From Tenebrionibacter intestinalis (lineage in GTDB: Bacteria; Pseudomonadota; Gammaproteobacteria; Enterobacterales; Enterobacteriaceae), in assembly GCF_016632365.1 (NCBI RefSeq), contig NZ_JAEPBH010000005.1, positions 42,326 to 106,325 on the forward strand: a DNA stretch of 64,000 nt, read 5' to 3'. The position numbers were made by a program, and so were the translations under genes. This document shows, in pieces, positions 1-9,790 of this stretch; position 1 is the stretch's first letter, and each line of letters opens with the position of its first letter. Below the pieces are notes generated by a model. The model had not been told where the DNA came from. It did not search any database and worked only from the letters and a program-made list of their open reading frames with translations.

Positions 1-58
1 CCTCACTGTCGACCAGCGTTCCGTCACAGTCAAAAAATACCGCTTCTATCCGGGACAT
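1..58 (-). CDS. yieH: YieH-type HAD phosphatase, N-terminus only (runs off left edge)
   Basis: The first 19 codons are visible, starting at an ATG at 56-58 on the minus strand. They read MSRIEAVFFDCDGTLVDSE, which contains HAD motif I (DxDGTLxDSE form), with the nucleophile Asp in FFDCDG. In E. coli the gene next to adeP in this orientation is yieH, a sugar-phosphate phosphatase (6-phosphogluconate phosphatase); position and motif both fit. It is divergent from adeP, so the 59-215 interval must carry both promoters. The rest of the gene lies outside the window. Confidence 0.8.
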   Translation of the reverse strand, partial: MSRIEAVFFDCDGTLVDSE

Positions 59-97
59 ACCGTTTCCTGTTAGAAAAGTTAAACGTTTACTTTAAAC

Positions 98-113
98 ATG
101 CAAACGATGCCGT
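98..113 (+). promoter_or_regulatory. PurR operator upstream of adeP
   Basis: ATGCAAACGATGCCGT matches the PurR consensus ANGCAANCGNTTNCNT at all fixed positions but one. It lies about 100 bp before adeP. PurR with hypoxanthine or guanine represses purine uptake and synthesis genes, and E. coli adeP (yieG) is recalled as a PurR-regulon member. A second box lies before the other purine permease gene (xanP) of this window. Confidence 0.7.
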
Positions 114-215
114 AAAACCATTTTGACGAAAAAAAACGGTAAATCGCCGTTATCATCCAGGCATTTTAGTATAGGATGAGCGGCGAATTTTCTTGCTTAT
201 CCAGGTTAAATGATA

Positions 216-1547
216 ATGAGTCAACAACAGACGCCGCTTGCAGAGAAACAGGGGCTGCTTGAACGCGTGTTTAAACTCCGTGAACATGGAACCAACGCGC
301 GTACCGAAGTTATCGCCGGTTTCACCACTTTTTTGACGATGGTGTATATCGTCTTTGTGAACCCTCAGATACTGGGGGCTGCGGGGATGGATACGCAAGC
401 CGTATTCGTCACAACCTGTCTGATCGCCGCCGTTGGCAGTATTCTGATGGGCCTGTTTGCTAACCTGCCGGTAGCGCTGGCGCCGGCGATGGGCCTTAAT
501 GCTTTTTTTGCATTTGTGGTGGTTGGGGCGATGGGGGTTTCCTGGCAGGTGGGTATGGGCGCCATCTTCTGGGGCGCGGTTGGCTTACTCATCCTCACGC
601 TGCTGCGTGTGCGCTACTGGATAATAGCCAACATTCCGCTCAGCCTGCGTGTCGGCATCACCAGCGGTATTGGCCTGTTTATCGGCATGATGGGGCTGAA
701 AAACGCAGGCGTGATTGTTGCTAACACTGATACGCTGGTCTCTATCGGCGATCTGACGTCGCACAGCGTACTGCTCGGCATACTTGGTTTCTTTATTATC
801 GTCATTCTTGCTTCGCGTAACTTTCATGCCGCCGTGCTGGTCTCTATTGTGGTAACGACGGTGCTGGGGTTGCTGTTGGGCGATGTGCATTACAACGGTA
901 TTGTTTCTGCGCCGCCGAGCGTGACGTCGGTTGTCGGTCAGGTCGATCTGGCGGGTTCGCTGAACATGGGTCTGGCGGGTATCATTTTCTCCTTTATGTT
1001 GGTTAACCTGTTCGATTCCTCCGGCACGCTGATTGGCGTAACCGATAAAGCCGGTCTTACCGATGCTAAAGGTCAATTTCCGCGTATGAAGCAGGCGCTG
1101 CTGGTGGACAGTATCTCTTCCGTTGCCGGTTCTTTTATTGGTACTTCTTCCATTACGGCGTATATCGAATCGACTTCCGGGGTATCTGTCGGCGGGCGCA
1201 CCGGTATGATGGCGGTGGTTGTCGGGCTGTTGTTTGTGTTGGTTATTTTCCTGTCGCCGCTGGCGAGCATGGTGCCGACCTATGCGGCCGCAGGCGCGCT
1301 GATTTACGTCGGCGTATTAATGACCTCAAGCCTTGCGCGCGTGAAATGGGATGATTTGACTGAAGCCGTACCGGCCTTTATTACTGCGGTTATGATGCCG
1401 TTCAGCTTCTCCATTACCGAAGGTATTGCGCTGGGTTTTATCACTTACTGCATTATGAAAATATTTACCGGCCGCTGGCGCGACCTTAGCCTGTGCGTGG
1501 CGATCGTGGCGCTGCTGTTTATCCTGAAAATTGCGTTTGTTGATTGA
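216..1547 (+). CDS. adeP: Adenine permease AdeP (NCS2/AzgA family)
   Basis: A 443-residue inner-membrane protein importing adenine with protons. It is hydrophobic throughout with 12 or more membrane segments. The AzgA signature PAMGLNAFFAF lies near residues 89-99 and the family's LFDSSGTLIGV segment near 265. Sequence follows E. coli AdeP (YieG) almost throughout. Two in-frame ATGs occur at 210 and 216; 216 is preferred because it gives the MSxQ start of the relative and leaves about 10 bp to the AGG at 203-205. It lies between yieH (divergent) and yieE (convergent). chrR, between adeP and yieE in E. coli, is absent. Confidence 0.95.
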   Translation: MSQQQTPLAEKQGLLERVFKLREHGTNARTEVIAGFTTFLTMVYIVFVNPQILGAAGMDTQAVFVTTCLIAAVGSILMGLFANLPVALAPAMGLNAFFAFVVVGAMGVSWQVGMGAIFWGAVGLLILTLLRVRYWIIANIPLSLRVGITSGIGLFIGMMGLKNAGVIVANTDTLVSIGDLTSHSVLLGILGFFIIVILASRNFHAAVLVSIVVTTVLGLLLGDVHYNGIVSAPPSVTSVVGQVDLAGSLNMGLAGIIFSFMLVNLFDSSGTLIGVTDKAGLTDAKGQFPRMKQALLVDSISSVAGSFIGTSSITAYIESTSGVSVGGRTGMMAVVVGLLFVLVIFLSPLASMVPTYAAAGALIYVGVLMTSSLARVKWDDLTEAVPAFITAVMMPFSFSITEGIALGFITYCIMKIFTGRWRDLSLCVAIVALLFILKIAFVD

Positions 1548-1567
1548 GGTATTTTCCACGTAAACGC

Positions 1568-1589
1568 CGGGCCGAACGATTTCGGCCCG
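1568..1589. terminator. Stem-loop between convergent adeP and yieE
   Basis: Perfect 9-bp stem (CGGGCCGAA / TTCGGCCCG) with a 4-base loop, 20 bp after the adeP stop. There is no clear U-tract on either strand, so it may be a transcript-stabilising hairpin rather than a full intrinsic terminator. Confidence 0.5.
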
Positions 1590-1800
1590 AAATGACATCA
1601 ATATAAAAATTAAATTCAACGGATTAGATTTAGACATTTTAGCGTTGAGATACATACAGGCTAAGTTTACCTTTATTGCTAACGCCGCCGTTGTTAACCC
1701 CCCTGGCCTGCGTTCACTGATGAAGGGGAGCTGCCAGGCAGGGTAACCCTTTTCAGTGAAGCGATCGGATATCATATTTCGTTGCTACAGGCCGGAAAAA

Positions 1801-2535
1801 CTAACAAAACAGCAGGCTCTGCTCTGCGGGGTGGGTGGCGAAGCGCATCATACGGTTACCGGTATAACTGTTCCTGTTACCGGGATCGGGCAAAGCCTGC
1901 CAGCCGCTGTGGTGGTTGAATTCCCATAATCGCAACGTTTCGATGCCAGGAGAAGCGCAAAGCGCCCAGATTAAAATATCTTCAGCGTCACACAATGCTT
2001 CCACCCGCTGATTGCTGTTAACACGCAGCCTGCCCGCGCAGGGCGATATTCGAACCTCGTTGCAATGGTTGTCTGAAAGCTTTTTGATGCTCTGGTGCAG
2101 CACGGCAAGCTGGATACGGGCTTCCTGCGGATCGTTTTGGTTATTAATCCATGTTGTTTCGCTACGGGTAAAATTATCTTTGCAGTTTGGCGTATAGGGC
2201 CGCAAACAGCCTGAAGTAGGGTGAAGCGCCATATCCAGGCCGCACAGACCTTCTGTTGTGAGCGCAATGCCGGCGATGTTGCCAGCCCAGGCCTGAGAAA
2301 AGGCGGGAAGCGTACTGTCCGCAAAGGCCGGCTTTCCGTCGCGCAGGGTAATCGGCGGCAAACGGGTAATGCCGTAAAGCATAAAAAGCATTTCGGCCAG
2401 CAGAGCATGAGACGCCAGATACCGTTCGCGATGATGGCGGGGAAGCTCCTTCGCCCATGCGTGGCATTCAGCCGAAATTCTGCTGGATAACTGGTTTTGA
2501 GGGGTAACGATCCCTCTTGCAAAATGGATTGCCAT
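1801..2535 (-). CDS. yieE: YieE-like 4'-phosphopantetheinyl transferase superfamily protein
   Basis: 244 residues from the ATG at 2533-2535, which has a GGAG 6-8 bases upstream; the frame is open 36 bases further but without a ribosome site. The MAIHFARGI start, the central GLDM segment and the EALCDAEDILIW segment match E. coli YieE. The superfamily moves the phosphopantetheine arm of CoA onto carrier proteins. Metal ligands look weak: the usual acid two residues after the Asp of GLDM is Ala here, and the WxxKEAxxK motif appears only as WINNQNDPQEARIQ. Activity is therefore doubtful. It stands alone between adeP (convergent) and a long gap. Confidence 0.8.
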   Translation of the reverse strand: MAIHFARGIVTPQNQLSSRISAECHAWAKELPRHHRERYLASHALLAEMLFMLYGITRLPPITLRDGKPAFADSTLPAFSQAWAGNIAGIALTTEGLCGLDMALHPTSGCLRPYTPNCKDNFTRSETTWINNQNDPQEARIQLAVLHQSIKKLSDNHCNEVRISPCAGRLRVNSNQRVEALCDAEDILIWALCASPGIETLRLWEFNHHSGWQALPDPGNRNSYTGNRMMRFATHPAEQSLLFC

Positions 2536-2741
2536 TTTTCGCTCCGTGATAATGGTCAGCGCGGTAAACATCTCCTCTGTATAACGCCCCAGAGGCAGCC
2601 TAACCAGACGGTGATAAATACTGTTTAGTTGCTGTTACCTGTTTTGCAAGCAGGGAACTGACCTTTTACAAGTGAAGTAACGACACAGGCGCCAGACTCC
2701 TTCTGGCGCAAGTTAGTGTGTCACTACATAAAAAGGAAATC

Positions 2742-2760
2742 TATAAGTTTTAAACTTATA
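2742..2760. repeat. Perfect AT-rich palindrome
   Basis: TATAAGTTT-T-AAACTTATA: 9-bp perfect arms around one base, about 200 bp upstream of the yieE start on its promoter side. It is operator-like, but no known regulator is matched. Confidence 0.6.
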
Positions 2761-2770
2761 AAATTGGGAA

Positions 2771-2803
2771 ATTCCGAAAAATTAAAAATTTTTTTCCCGG
2801 AAT
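2771..2803. repeat. AT-rich hairpin
   Basis: ATTCCG and CGGAAT arms continue inward as A-run against T-run, giving a stem of about 11 bp with an AT loop. It could act as a weak terminator on either strand or be a regulatory palindrome. Confidence 0.4.
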
Positions 2804-3744
2804 GTACTTACCCGATTTATACAAAAAACTAAAAGTCAGCTAAGACAGATTTCTGAAGGCGTTTTTTTATTGTGTAGTAGACAGCCGTTAAAGGTTTGTT
2901 ATTGTCCAGATGCCTGCTTTGAGGCCGGGCCTGGCAGGGTATGTTTAACGTTCCTGTCTGCAAATAGGGCGGTGAGAGAAAGGCGGGTAACGGGATGAGA
3001 TATATAAGCAAAATATTACAAAAAAACCGACAGGCTGTTTACCTCATTCCTGGTTTCGAAATTTCAGGCCGCAGTTGGATGCTCTAAATCGGCCGGGTGC
3101 GAGATAATTCCTGGAATAGATTAAAGTTATCAGCATGAAGCGTTTTATGTGTATGTTATATATCGCTGTTTTTCAGTAATGTCGGCGGCCTATTATCCTG
3201 TTATCGCTTTAACAGAATAGTGAGGTAAACAAATTAATATCCATAGTAAGCGGGCTTACGCGCTCATTTACTTCGGAATTTAATCTGGAAGCGGCTGGAC
3301 GGCTTGTTAAATAACATCACTTTGCTGAGGTTGACGAAAAAGCTCAGCTACGGCTACCCACGCCTTTGCGCAAAGAGAGCCGCCAGTTTGTTCCGGTGTG
3401 CCTTCGCGTTCTGCTTCAGCGGCCAAATTCTGGATCGCTTTTTTTGCCCCTTCGGCGCGAAGTCCATTATCCGGAAAGCGGATTGACAGCAGACATCATC
3501 AACGGGGATCGTGTCGGCAGTATGACGCCCAGCCCAGCCCGGCCGGGGCAGGCGCTGTCATTTATCCTGCTCGCCAGCAGCCCTGGTTAACAACGCGATA
3601 AATATTAGACCTACCCGCCCGCCGGCATTTCTTAGTTCAGCCGCCAGGAACGCCAGCATCTGCCTGGGCATAACACAGCCACGTTATCTCACTTACAAAT
3701 TGTTTTTGTTACTTTTTTTTGACGCCAGCGCTTTTCCAGACGCA

Positions 3745-5109
3745 TTACTTTCCAATACAGAAGCTGGAGAAAATACGGCCCAGAAGGTCGTCTGAAGTAA
3801 ATGCGCCGGTAATTTCACTTAAGTACTGTTGCGCCAGGCGTAACTCTTCGGCCAGTAGTTCGCCGGCGCGGGCGCCAAGCAGTTGTTCTTTACCCTGCTG
3901 AAGATGCAGAGCAGCCTGCTCCAGCGCCTGTAAATGGCGGCGGCGGGCGAGGAAGCCGCCTTCCATACTGGTATCAAAACCCATACAGCTTTTCAGATGC
4001 TCGCGCAGCGCATTAATGCCTTCCCCGCTGCGTGCTGAAAGGCGAATAAGTGTGTGAGCGTTCACTTTGCTAAGGCCCGGTGTTTCGCCGGTAATATCGG
4101 TTTTGTTGCGTACAATGGTGACCGGCAGACGCGCAGGCAGGCGCGCTATAAAATCGGGCCAAATCTGCGCCGGATCGGTGGCGTCTGTGGTGGTGCCATC
4201 AACCATAAACAGTACGCGATCGGCCTGTTCGATCTCCTGCCAGGCGCGCTCGATACCGATGCGCTCAACTTCATCGCTGGCTGCACGCAGCCCTGCGGTA
4301 TCAATAATATGCAGCGGCATCCCGTCAATATGTACCTGTTCGCGCAGCACATCGCGCGTGGTGCCTGCAATATCCGTGACAATAGCGGCGTCGCGCCCGG
4401 CCAGCGCGTTAAGCAGGCTGGATTTACCGGCGTTGGGGCGCCCGGCGATAACCACTTTCATCCCCTCGCGCAGCAAACTGCCCTGGCGTGCTTCGGCGCG
4501 TACAGTATCAAGTTCGCCAATGACAGCGTTGAGCTGGGCTTCAATTTTTCCGTCAGACAGAAAATCAATTTCTTCATCCGGGAAGTCGATGGCCGCTTCC
4601 ACAAAGATGCGCAGGTGAGTAAGCGCTTCCACAAGCGTATTTACGCGGTCAGAAAATACGCCCTGGAGCGAATTCATAGCCGAGCGCGCCGCCTGTTCTG
4701 AACTGGCGTCAATCAGGTCGGCAACGGCTTCTGCCTGCGTGAGGTCCAGCTTGTCGTTAAGGAAAGCACGTTCAGAAAACTCGCCAGGGCGAGCGATACG
4801 CACGTCAGGTAGAGTCAGAATACTTCTTAGCAGCATATCAAGGATAACCGGCCCGCCGTGACCCTGGAGTTCCAGCACGTCTTCGCCGGTAAAAGAGTTA
4901 GGGCCGGGAAACCAGAGCGCGATGCCCCGATCAAGCGTACTGCCGCTGGCGTCGCAGAAGGTGAGATATTCGGCGTAGCGCGGTTTGGGGAGTTTACCAA
5001 GCACCGCCTGCGCGACCTCACGCGCCCGGCTGCCGGAAATACGCAGGATGCCCACACCGCCGCGCCCGGGGGGCGTGGCCTGGGCGATGATAGTCTCGCT
5101 ATGGCTCAT
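3745..5109 (-). CDS. mnmE: tRNA modification GTPase MnmE (TrmE)
   Basis: 454 residues. Together with MnmG it forms the 5-carboxymethylaminomethyl group on U34 of tRNAs, using methylene-THF and GTP. The N-terminal folate-binding domain begins [20 protein letters not shown]. The G domain carries GRPNAGKSS near residue 223, the DIAGTTRD switch, the DTAG G3 motif and NKTD. The protein ends in the invariant CIGK; its Cys is needed for modification. The frame is open 85 codons further upstream, but family alignment fixes the start at the ATG at 5107-5109. It follows yidC but is separated from it by a strong terminator, so it probably has its own promoter. Confidence 0.97.
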   Translation of the reverse strand: MSHSETIIAQATPPGRGGVGILRISGSRAREVAQAVLGKLPKPRYAEYLTFCDASGSTLDRGIALWFPGPNSFTGEDVLELQGHGGPVILDMLLRSILTLPDVRIARPGEFSERAFLNDKLDLTQAEAVADLIDASSEQAARSAMNSLQGVFSDRVNTLVEALTHLRIFVEAAIDFPDEEIDFLSDGKIEAQLNAVIGELDTVRAEARQGSLLREGMKVVIAGRPNAGKSSLLNALAGRDAAIVTDIAGTTRDVLREQVHIDGMPLHIIDTAGLRAASDEVERIGIERAWQEIEQADRVLFMVDGTTTDATDPAQIWPDFIARLPARLPVTIVRNKTDITGETPGLSKVNAHTLIRLSARSGEGINALREHLKSCMGFDTSMEGGFLARRRHLQALEQAALHLQQGKEQLLGARAGELLAEELRLAQQYLSEITGAFTSDDLLGRIFSSFCIGK

Positions 5110-5220
5110 AACTATTCTCGGTTGTGTTTTGTAAAAAAGGCGCTCAGAGCTTCTAACCATACCGGTTATGCCAGCCTGACAACGGCGTGTATCGGCTAAC
5201 TGTAGCGCGCATTCCTGGCA

Positions 5221-5246
5221 ATAAAAAAGGCGGTCAAGCGACCGCC
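5221..5246 (-). terminator. Rho-independent terminator between yidC and mnmE
   Basis: On the minus strand, GGCGGTC-GCTT-GACCGCC is followed by six T. It ends the rpmH-rnpA-yidD-yidC transcript just before mnmE. Confidence 0.85.
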
Positions 5247-5370
5247 TCAGTTTAATGACAAGGAGGGGAAAACCGGGGGTTACCCTCTTTGTGTTTAACA
5301 GAAAAACCAACCCGTTGATTTTTCCGTTAATTCGGATCTCAATCGTCGGTCCGGCTTTTATCAACAGCCG

Positions 5371-5392
5371 CAGGCGGTCATATGGCCGCCTG
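5371..5392 (-). terminator. Stem-loop just after yidC
   Basis: Near-perfect hairpin (CAGGCGGTCA / TGGCCGCCTG, one G-T pair) 18 bp past the yidC stop. It lacks a U-tract and is probably a 3' stabiliser ahead of the strong terminator at 5221-5246. Confidence 0.4.
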
Positions 5393-5409
5393 TTGCTCAG
5401 CCGTCGCCG

Positions 5410-7050
5410 TCAGGATTTTTTCTCACGGCTATGCAGGCCGCGTTTTTCCAGGCCGCGATAAATGAGCTGCTGCTGCAAAATGGTCACCAGGTTACTGACG
5501 ATATAATACAGCACCAGACCTGACGGGAACCACAGGAAGAACACCGTGAAGATTACCGGCATAAAAGTCATTATCTTCTGCTGCATCGGGTCGGTTACCG
5601 TGGTCGGCGACATCTTCTGAATGAAGTACATTGTCACGCCCATCAGTATCGGCAGAATATAATATGGGTCCTGTGCGGACAGGTCGTGGATCCACAGCGC
5701 GAATGGCGCGTGGCGCAGCTCAACGGAGCCCATCAGCATATAATACAGCGCCAGGAAGATAGGCATCTGGATTATTAGCGGAAAGCAGCCGCCCAGCGGG
5801 TTGACCTTCTCAGACTTGTACAACGCCATCATTTCCTGGCTGATACGCTGTTTGTCATCGCCCAGGCGTTCACGCATGGCCTGAATTTTCGGCTGCAGCA
5901 TTCGCATTTTCGCCATGGAAGTGTACTGCGCTTTGGTTAGCGGGTACATAATGCCACGCACGATAAAGGTGATGATAATGATAGCGAAACCCCAGTTGCC
6001 TACAAAACCGTGTATCCACTTGAGCAGTTTGAACAGCGGCTGAGAGATGAACCACAGCCAGCCGTAGTCAACGGTCAGGTCAAGATGCGGCGCTACCGCC
6101 GCCATTTTGTCCTGAATTTCCGGGCCGACCCACAGCGTGCTGGAAAGCGCGCCGGTCTGGCCTGGCTGAACCAGCGTCGGCGCTGATTTATAGCCCGCAG
6201 CCGCAATGCCGTTGCCCAGATTTGCCGTATAAAAGTTATTAGTGCCGCTGGCATTCGGTATCCACGCGGTGGCGAAGTACTGTTGTAGCATCGCCACCCA
6301 GCCGTTTTGCGAATTAACGTTCAGATTATCGTTATCGGCAATATTATCGAATTTATACTTGGAGTATTTTTCGTCAGTTGTGGAATACGCCGCGCCGCGG
6401 AAAGTATGCAGCGCAAAGTTGTTGCTGCCGGTGTCGCGGTGTTTCGGCAGATTAATCGTCTGCTTAAGCTGACCAAATGCGTTTAACTCCAGCGGCTTCT
6501 GGCCAGCGTTTTTCACGTTATAACCCACGTTCACTGAATACTCACCGCGTTTAAGGGTGAATGTTTTTGTGAAGGTGTTGCCTGCGGCGTCGGTGTAGGT
6601 CATCGGGATAACCAGCGCATCCTGACCATCGGCCAGGGTGAAACGGTCTTTATCCACGTCATACAGCGGACGCGGGCCGTTAGCCGGGTTATCCGGGCCA
6701 TCGCGGCCGGTCAGGCCGCTTTGCGCCTGATAAACAAACTCCGGAGTCGTTTCCAGCAACTGGAACGGCTCTGTGCTGCCAAGCGTTTTCGGATAGGTCA
6801 ACAGCAGCGCCTGCTCAACGTCACCGCCGCGGGTGTTGATTGTCAGTTCCAGAACGTCTGTTTTAACCGTAATTAGCTTTCCCTGGCCACTGGCTGGCAC
6901 GCCCTGATTTGCGGCGCTACCCTGGCTGTTCGTTGTCTGTGTGGTCTGCTGCGCCTGTGGTTGCGGGGCTTTATCCTGCTCCCAGGCTTGCCAGATCAGA
7001 AAAGACACGAACAACAAAGCGATGATAAGGAGATTGCGTTGCGAATCCAT
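5410..7050 (-). CDS. yidC: Membrane protein insertase YidC
   Basis: 546 residues, close to the E. coli length. It inserts and folds inner-membrane proteins, alone or with SecYEG. The N-terminal signal-anchor begins [18 protein letters not shown] large periplasmic beta-domain (about residues 60-340) follows, then the conserved five-helix core. The groove Arg is visible in [23 protein letters not shown], and the cytosolic C-tail is basic (SREKKS). It lies 2 bp after yidD in the rpmH-rnpA-yidD-yidC series. The Pro/Gln-rich linker after the first helix (residues 28-55) is ordinary for the family. Confidence 0.97.
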   Translation of the reverse strand: MDSQRNLLIIALLFVSFLIWQAWEQDKAPQPQAQQTTQTTNSQGSAANQGVPASGQGKLITVKTDVLELTINTRGGDVEQALLLTYPKTLGSTEPFQLLETTPEFVYQAQSGLTGRDGPDNPANGPRPLYDVDKDRFTLADGQDALVIPMTYTDAAGNTFTKTFTLKRGEYSVNVGYNVKNAGQKPLELNAFGQLKQTINLPKHRDTGSNNFALHTFRGAAYSTTDEKYSKYKFDNIADNDNLNVNSQNGWVAMLQQYFATAWIPNASGTNNFYTANLGNGIAAAGYKSAPTLVQPGQTGALSSTLWVGPEIQDKMAAVAPHLDLTVDYGWLWFISQPLFKLLKWIHGFVGNWGFAIIIITFIVRGIMYPLTKAQYTSMAKMRMLQPKIQAMRERLGDDKQRISQEMMALYKSEKVNPLGGCFPLIIQMPIFLALYYMLMGSVELRHAPFALWIHDLSAQDPYYILPILMGVTMYFIQKMSPTTVTDPMQQKIMTFMPVIFTVFFLWFPSGLVLYYIVSNLVTILQQQLIYRGLEKRGLHSREKKS

Positions 7051-7052
7051 CG

Positions 7053-7310
7053 TTAGTGTTCTCTGGTATCTATGGGTCCAGGCGGGACGGGATCGTCACC
7101 ACCAGGGTTCAAAGGGTGGCATTTTAATACGCGTTTTATCGTCAACCAACTGCCTTTTAACATACCGAACCTGCGCAATGCCTCAACTCCGTATTGCGAG
7201 CAGGTGGGATGAAAACGGCAGTGCGGCCCGAGAAGCGGACTAATCAGGCGCTGATAGACCCGAATGAGGGCTATCAGGATTCGCGAGCCAGGCGACAATG
7301 GCGACGCCAT
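7053..7310 (-). CDS. yidD: Membrane insertion efficiency factor YidD
   Basis: 85 residues. A small amphipathic inner-membrane-associated protein that assists YidC/Sec-dependent insertion. The invariant [19 protein letters not shown] segment and the C-terminal [15 protein letters not shown] motif are complete. It overlaps the end of rnpA by 37 bp in another frame and abuts yidC, as usual in enterobacteria, implying translational coupling. Confidence 0.95.
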   Translation of the reverse strand: MASPLSPGSRILIALIRVYQRLISPLLGPHCRFHPTCSQYGVEALRRFGMLKGSWLTIKRVLKCHPLNPGGDDPVPPGPIDTREH

Positions 7311-7633
7311 AACTTTTCCAGTATTTCAGATAGCGCACGGTTATCGAGATCGGCCACGCCTTTTTTCGCTACCACGACAAAATCCATCGACGGCAGCATA
7401 TGCTGTCGTAAACGGAAGCTTTCACGCGCCAGGCGTTTAATCCTGTTGCGTTCATGGGCGCGTTTGACGTTTTTCTTAGCGACGGTGAGACCGATACGGG
7501 GATGCCCCAGCGAATTCAGGCGGCCGAGAATGGTGATTTGCGGCGAGCCAGCCCGTTGTGGCTGCTGGAATACAAAAGTGAAATGACCGGGAGTTAACAA
7601 ACGTAACTCCCTGGGAAAAGCGAGCTTAACCAC
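7274..7633 (-). CDS. rnpA: Ribonuclease P protein component
   Basis: 119 residues with a GTG start at 7631-7633, as in E. coli. The basic protein subunit of RNase P helps the M1 RNA bind pre-tRNA and magnesium. The family signature [15 protein letters not shown] (about residues 60-74) is complete and the central cleft with FTFVF is present. Only 13 bp separate it from rpmH upstream, and it overlaps yidD downstream. Confidence 0.96.
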   Translation of the reverse strand: MVKLAFPRELRLLTPGHFTFVFQQPQRAGSPQITILGRLNSLGHPRIGLTVAKKNVKRAHERNRIKRLARESFRLRQHMLPSMDFVVVAKKGVADLDNRALSEILEKLWRRHCRLARES

Positions 7634-7646
7634 AGAGGGTTAGCTA

Positions 7647-7802
<156 letters not shown>

Positions 7803-7891
7803 CTAAACTATTGAATTACACAGACTTTTGCGTATGCCCGGCTGGTTAGTGAGCAACCCACGCGGAAGTCGTGGCTGATAAAAGAGGCCGG

Positions 7892-7920
7892 ATTGTAATA
7901 ATTGTACACTCCGGAGTCAA
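7892..7920 (-). promoter_or_regulatory. Sigma-70 promoter of rpmH operon
   Basis: On the minus strand, TTGACT (7915-7920) and TACAAT (7892-7897) are separated by exactly 17 bp, about 100 bp upstream of rpmH. This is a near-consensus strong promoter, fitting a ribosomal protein gene. Confidence 0.8.
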
Positions 7921-8163
7921 TTCACTTTCCTTATAACGGTGCCTTTTAGCATGCTTTCATGTTCAGCAGGCACGTAAAAAACAAGGCATAACGCACCGGG
8001 TGAAGAATTATACGGAGAAGCGCGTCAGGCGCAAGGATCGTTGTGGATCTTCTGTAAGATCGCGTTACTACGATCCGGGCGTGCTGTTGTAAACGCGAAT
8101 ACAGTTTGAAATCCTGCCGCAGCCGGGCCAGGATCGATTACACTTAACCCGGCTGGCAGTCCC

Positions 8164-8172
8164 TGTGGATAA
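8164..8172 (-). promoter_or_regulatory. Consensus DnaA box upstream of dnaA
   Basis: TGTGGATAA is the exact complement of the high-affinity box TTATCCACA, about 50 bp before the putative dnaA -10. It implies autorepression by DnaA. A weaker TGTGGATCT lies near 8043, and AGATC-type ATP-DnaA-like sites flank it. Confidence 0.8.
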
Positions 8173-8197
8173 ATTGGCAATAATCTGTGAGAAACAG

Positions 8198-8226
8198 AAG
8201 ATCTCAGGCGCGCTTTCGGCTATGAT
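8198..8226 (+). promoter_or_regulatory. dnaA promoter (P2-like)
   Basis: The -10 TATGAT at 8221-8226 lies in a segment like E. coli dnaA P2, followed by clustered GATC sites between about 8224 and 8245. Dam methylation and SeqA could act here after replication. The -35 is poor (near 8198-8203), so position is by resemblance. Confidence 0.55.
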
Positions 8227-8388
8227 CCGCGGTCCCGATCGCGATCCTCCATCACTGGAAGGATTTGGGGAAATCGCAAATAGCGGTTCGCACGCTACCC
8301 GAACCGGGTTTATGTCGGCGTGTGTCAACAATCATGATGAATGTACCCATTTTCATTTTTTGATCGACTTTGTCGAGTGGAGTCCGCC

Positions 8389-9786
8389 GTGTCACTTTCG
8401 CTATGGCAACAGTGCCTTGCCCGATTGCAGGATGAGTTACCCGCCACTGAATTCAGCATGTGGATACGCCCTCTGCAGGCGGAATTGAGCGATAACACGC
8501 TGGCCCTGTATGCGCCAAACCGTTTTGTCCTCGACTGGGTCAGGGATAAATACCTTAATAATATCAACGGGCTGCTTAACGATTTTTGCGGAAGCGACGC
8601 GCCGCTGCTGCGTTTTGAAGTCGGCAGCCGTCCAGCCAGCCAGGCGGTAAGGCAGCCTGAGACTATCAGCATGGCGCCTGCGCAGGCGGTGATGCGCGCG
8701 GCCGCCATTCCCGCACGGCTAAGCTGGGATAACGTACCTTCTCCGGCCCCGGCGGAACCGGCCTATCGTTCCAATGTTAACCTGAAGCATACCTTTGATA
8801 ACTTTGTTGAAGGTAAATCTAACCAGTTAGCGCGCGCGGCGGCGCGCCAGGTGGCTGACAACCCCGGCGGCGCTTACAATCCGCTATTTCTTTACGGCGG
8901 TACGGGCCTGGGTAAAACTCACCTGCTGCACGCCGTGGGCAACGGCATTATGGCGCGTAAGCCCAATGCTAAAGTGGTTTACATGCACTCAGAACGCTTT
9001 GTGCAGGACATGGTTAAGGCGCTGCAAAACAATGCTATTGAAGAATTTAAGCGCTATTACCGTTCTGTGGATGCGCTGCTTATTGACGATATCCAGTTCT
9101 TCGCCAATAAAGAGCGTTCGCAGGAGGAGTTTTTCCACACGTTTAATGCCCTGCTTGAGGGCAACCAGCAAATTATTTTGACCTCAGATCGTTATCCTAA
9201 AGAGATAAACGGCGTGGAAGACAGGCTTAAATCCCGCTTTGGCTGGGGCCTAACCGTCGCGATTGAGCCGCCAGAGCTGGAAACACGTGTGGCGATCCTG
9301 ATGAAAAAAGCAGATGAGAACGATATTCGTCTGCCGGGCGAAGTGGCGTTCTTTATCGCCAAACGCCTGCGTTCCAACGTGCGTGAACTGGAAGGGGCGC
9401 TCAATCGCGTTATCGCTAACGCCAATTTTACCGGTCGCGCCATCACCATTGATTTTGTGCGTGAAGCGCTGCGTGACCTGCTGGCGCTACAGGAAAAACT
9501 GGTTACTATCGACAATATTCAAAAAACAGTAGCCGAATATTACAAGATTAAGGTGGCCGATCTGTTGTCCAAGCGGCGCTCTCGTTCGGTGGCGCGCCCG
9601 CGCCAGATGGCGATGGCGCTGGCGAAAGAACTCACCAACCACAGCCTGCCGGAAATTGGCGATGCGTTTGGCGGCCGCGACCATACTACGGTGCTGCACG
9701 CCTGTCGCAAAATTGAACAATTGCGTGAGGAAAGTCACGACATTAAAGAAGATTTTTCCAATTTAATCAGAACATTATCTTCGTGA
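8389..9786 (+). CDS. dnaA: Chromosomal replication initiator DnaA
   Basis: 465 residues from a GTG at 8389-8391 (GGAG 7 bp before; next residues [12 protein letters not shown] as in E. coli). An in-frame ATG at 8341 would add 16 residues without a good ribosome site. Domain I is the helicase-loading fold; domain II is a short Pro/Ala-rich linker. The AAA+ domain III has Walker A GGTGLGKT at 170-177, Walker [10 protein letters not shown] and the SDRYPK sensor. Domain IV is the DNA-binding helix-turn-helix with [15 protein letters not shown]. It unwinds oriC (not in this window). dnaN follows 4 bp later. Confidence 0.98.
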   Translation: MSLSLWQQCLARLQDELPATEFSMWIRPLQAELSDNTLALYAPNRFVLDWVRDKYLNNINGLLNDFCGSDAPLLRFEVGSRPASQAVRQPETISMAPAQAVMRAAAIPARLSWDNVPSPAPAEPAYRSNVNLKHTFDNFVEGKSNQLARAAARQVADNPGGAYNPLFLYGGTGLGKTHLLHAVGNGIMARKPNAKVVYMHSERFVQDMVKALQNNAIEEFKRYYRSVDALLIDDIQFFANKERSQEEFFHTFNALLEGNQQIILTSDRYPKEINGVEDRLKSRFGWGLTVAIEPPELETRVAILMKKADENDIRLPGEVAFFIAKRLRSNVRELEGALNRVIANANFTGRAITIDFVREALRDLLALQEKLVTIDNIQKTVAEYYKIKVADLLSKRRSRSVARPRQMAMALAKELTNHSLPEIGDAFGGRDHTTVLHACRKIEQLREESHDIKEDFSNLIRTLSS

Positions 9787-9790
9787 AGCT

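Larger units (their letters stand above)
2536..3744. other. Gene-poor, partly AT-rich interval between yieE and mnmE
   Basis: No recognisable gene. In E. coli this position holds tnaC-tnaA-tnaB, mdtL and yidZ; none was recognised in short translations of either strand. The left two thirds is AT-rich, with palindromes at 2742-2760 and 2771-2803. The right part (about 3350-3600) is GC-richer and open in three forward frames for 60-75 codons, but resembles no family I know. It may be eroded coding sequence. Confidence 0.6.

Noticed and set aside
585..1076. 163-codon minus-strand frame inside adeP, and many similar antisense frames
   Set aside because: These are shadows of real genes, caused by codon bias in GC-rich DNA; they have no conserved pattern of their own.
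3304..3601. Overlapping forward frames of 60-74 codons that might be small proteins
   Set aside because: Three frames are open over the same GC-rich stretch, none has a ribosome site or recognisable similarity, and none stands out by codon use.
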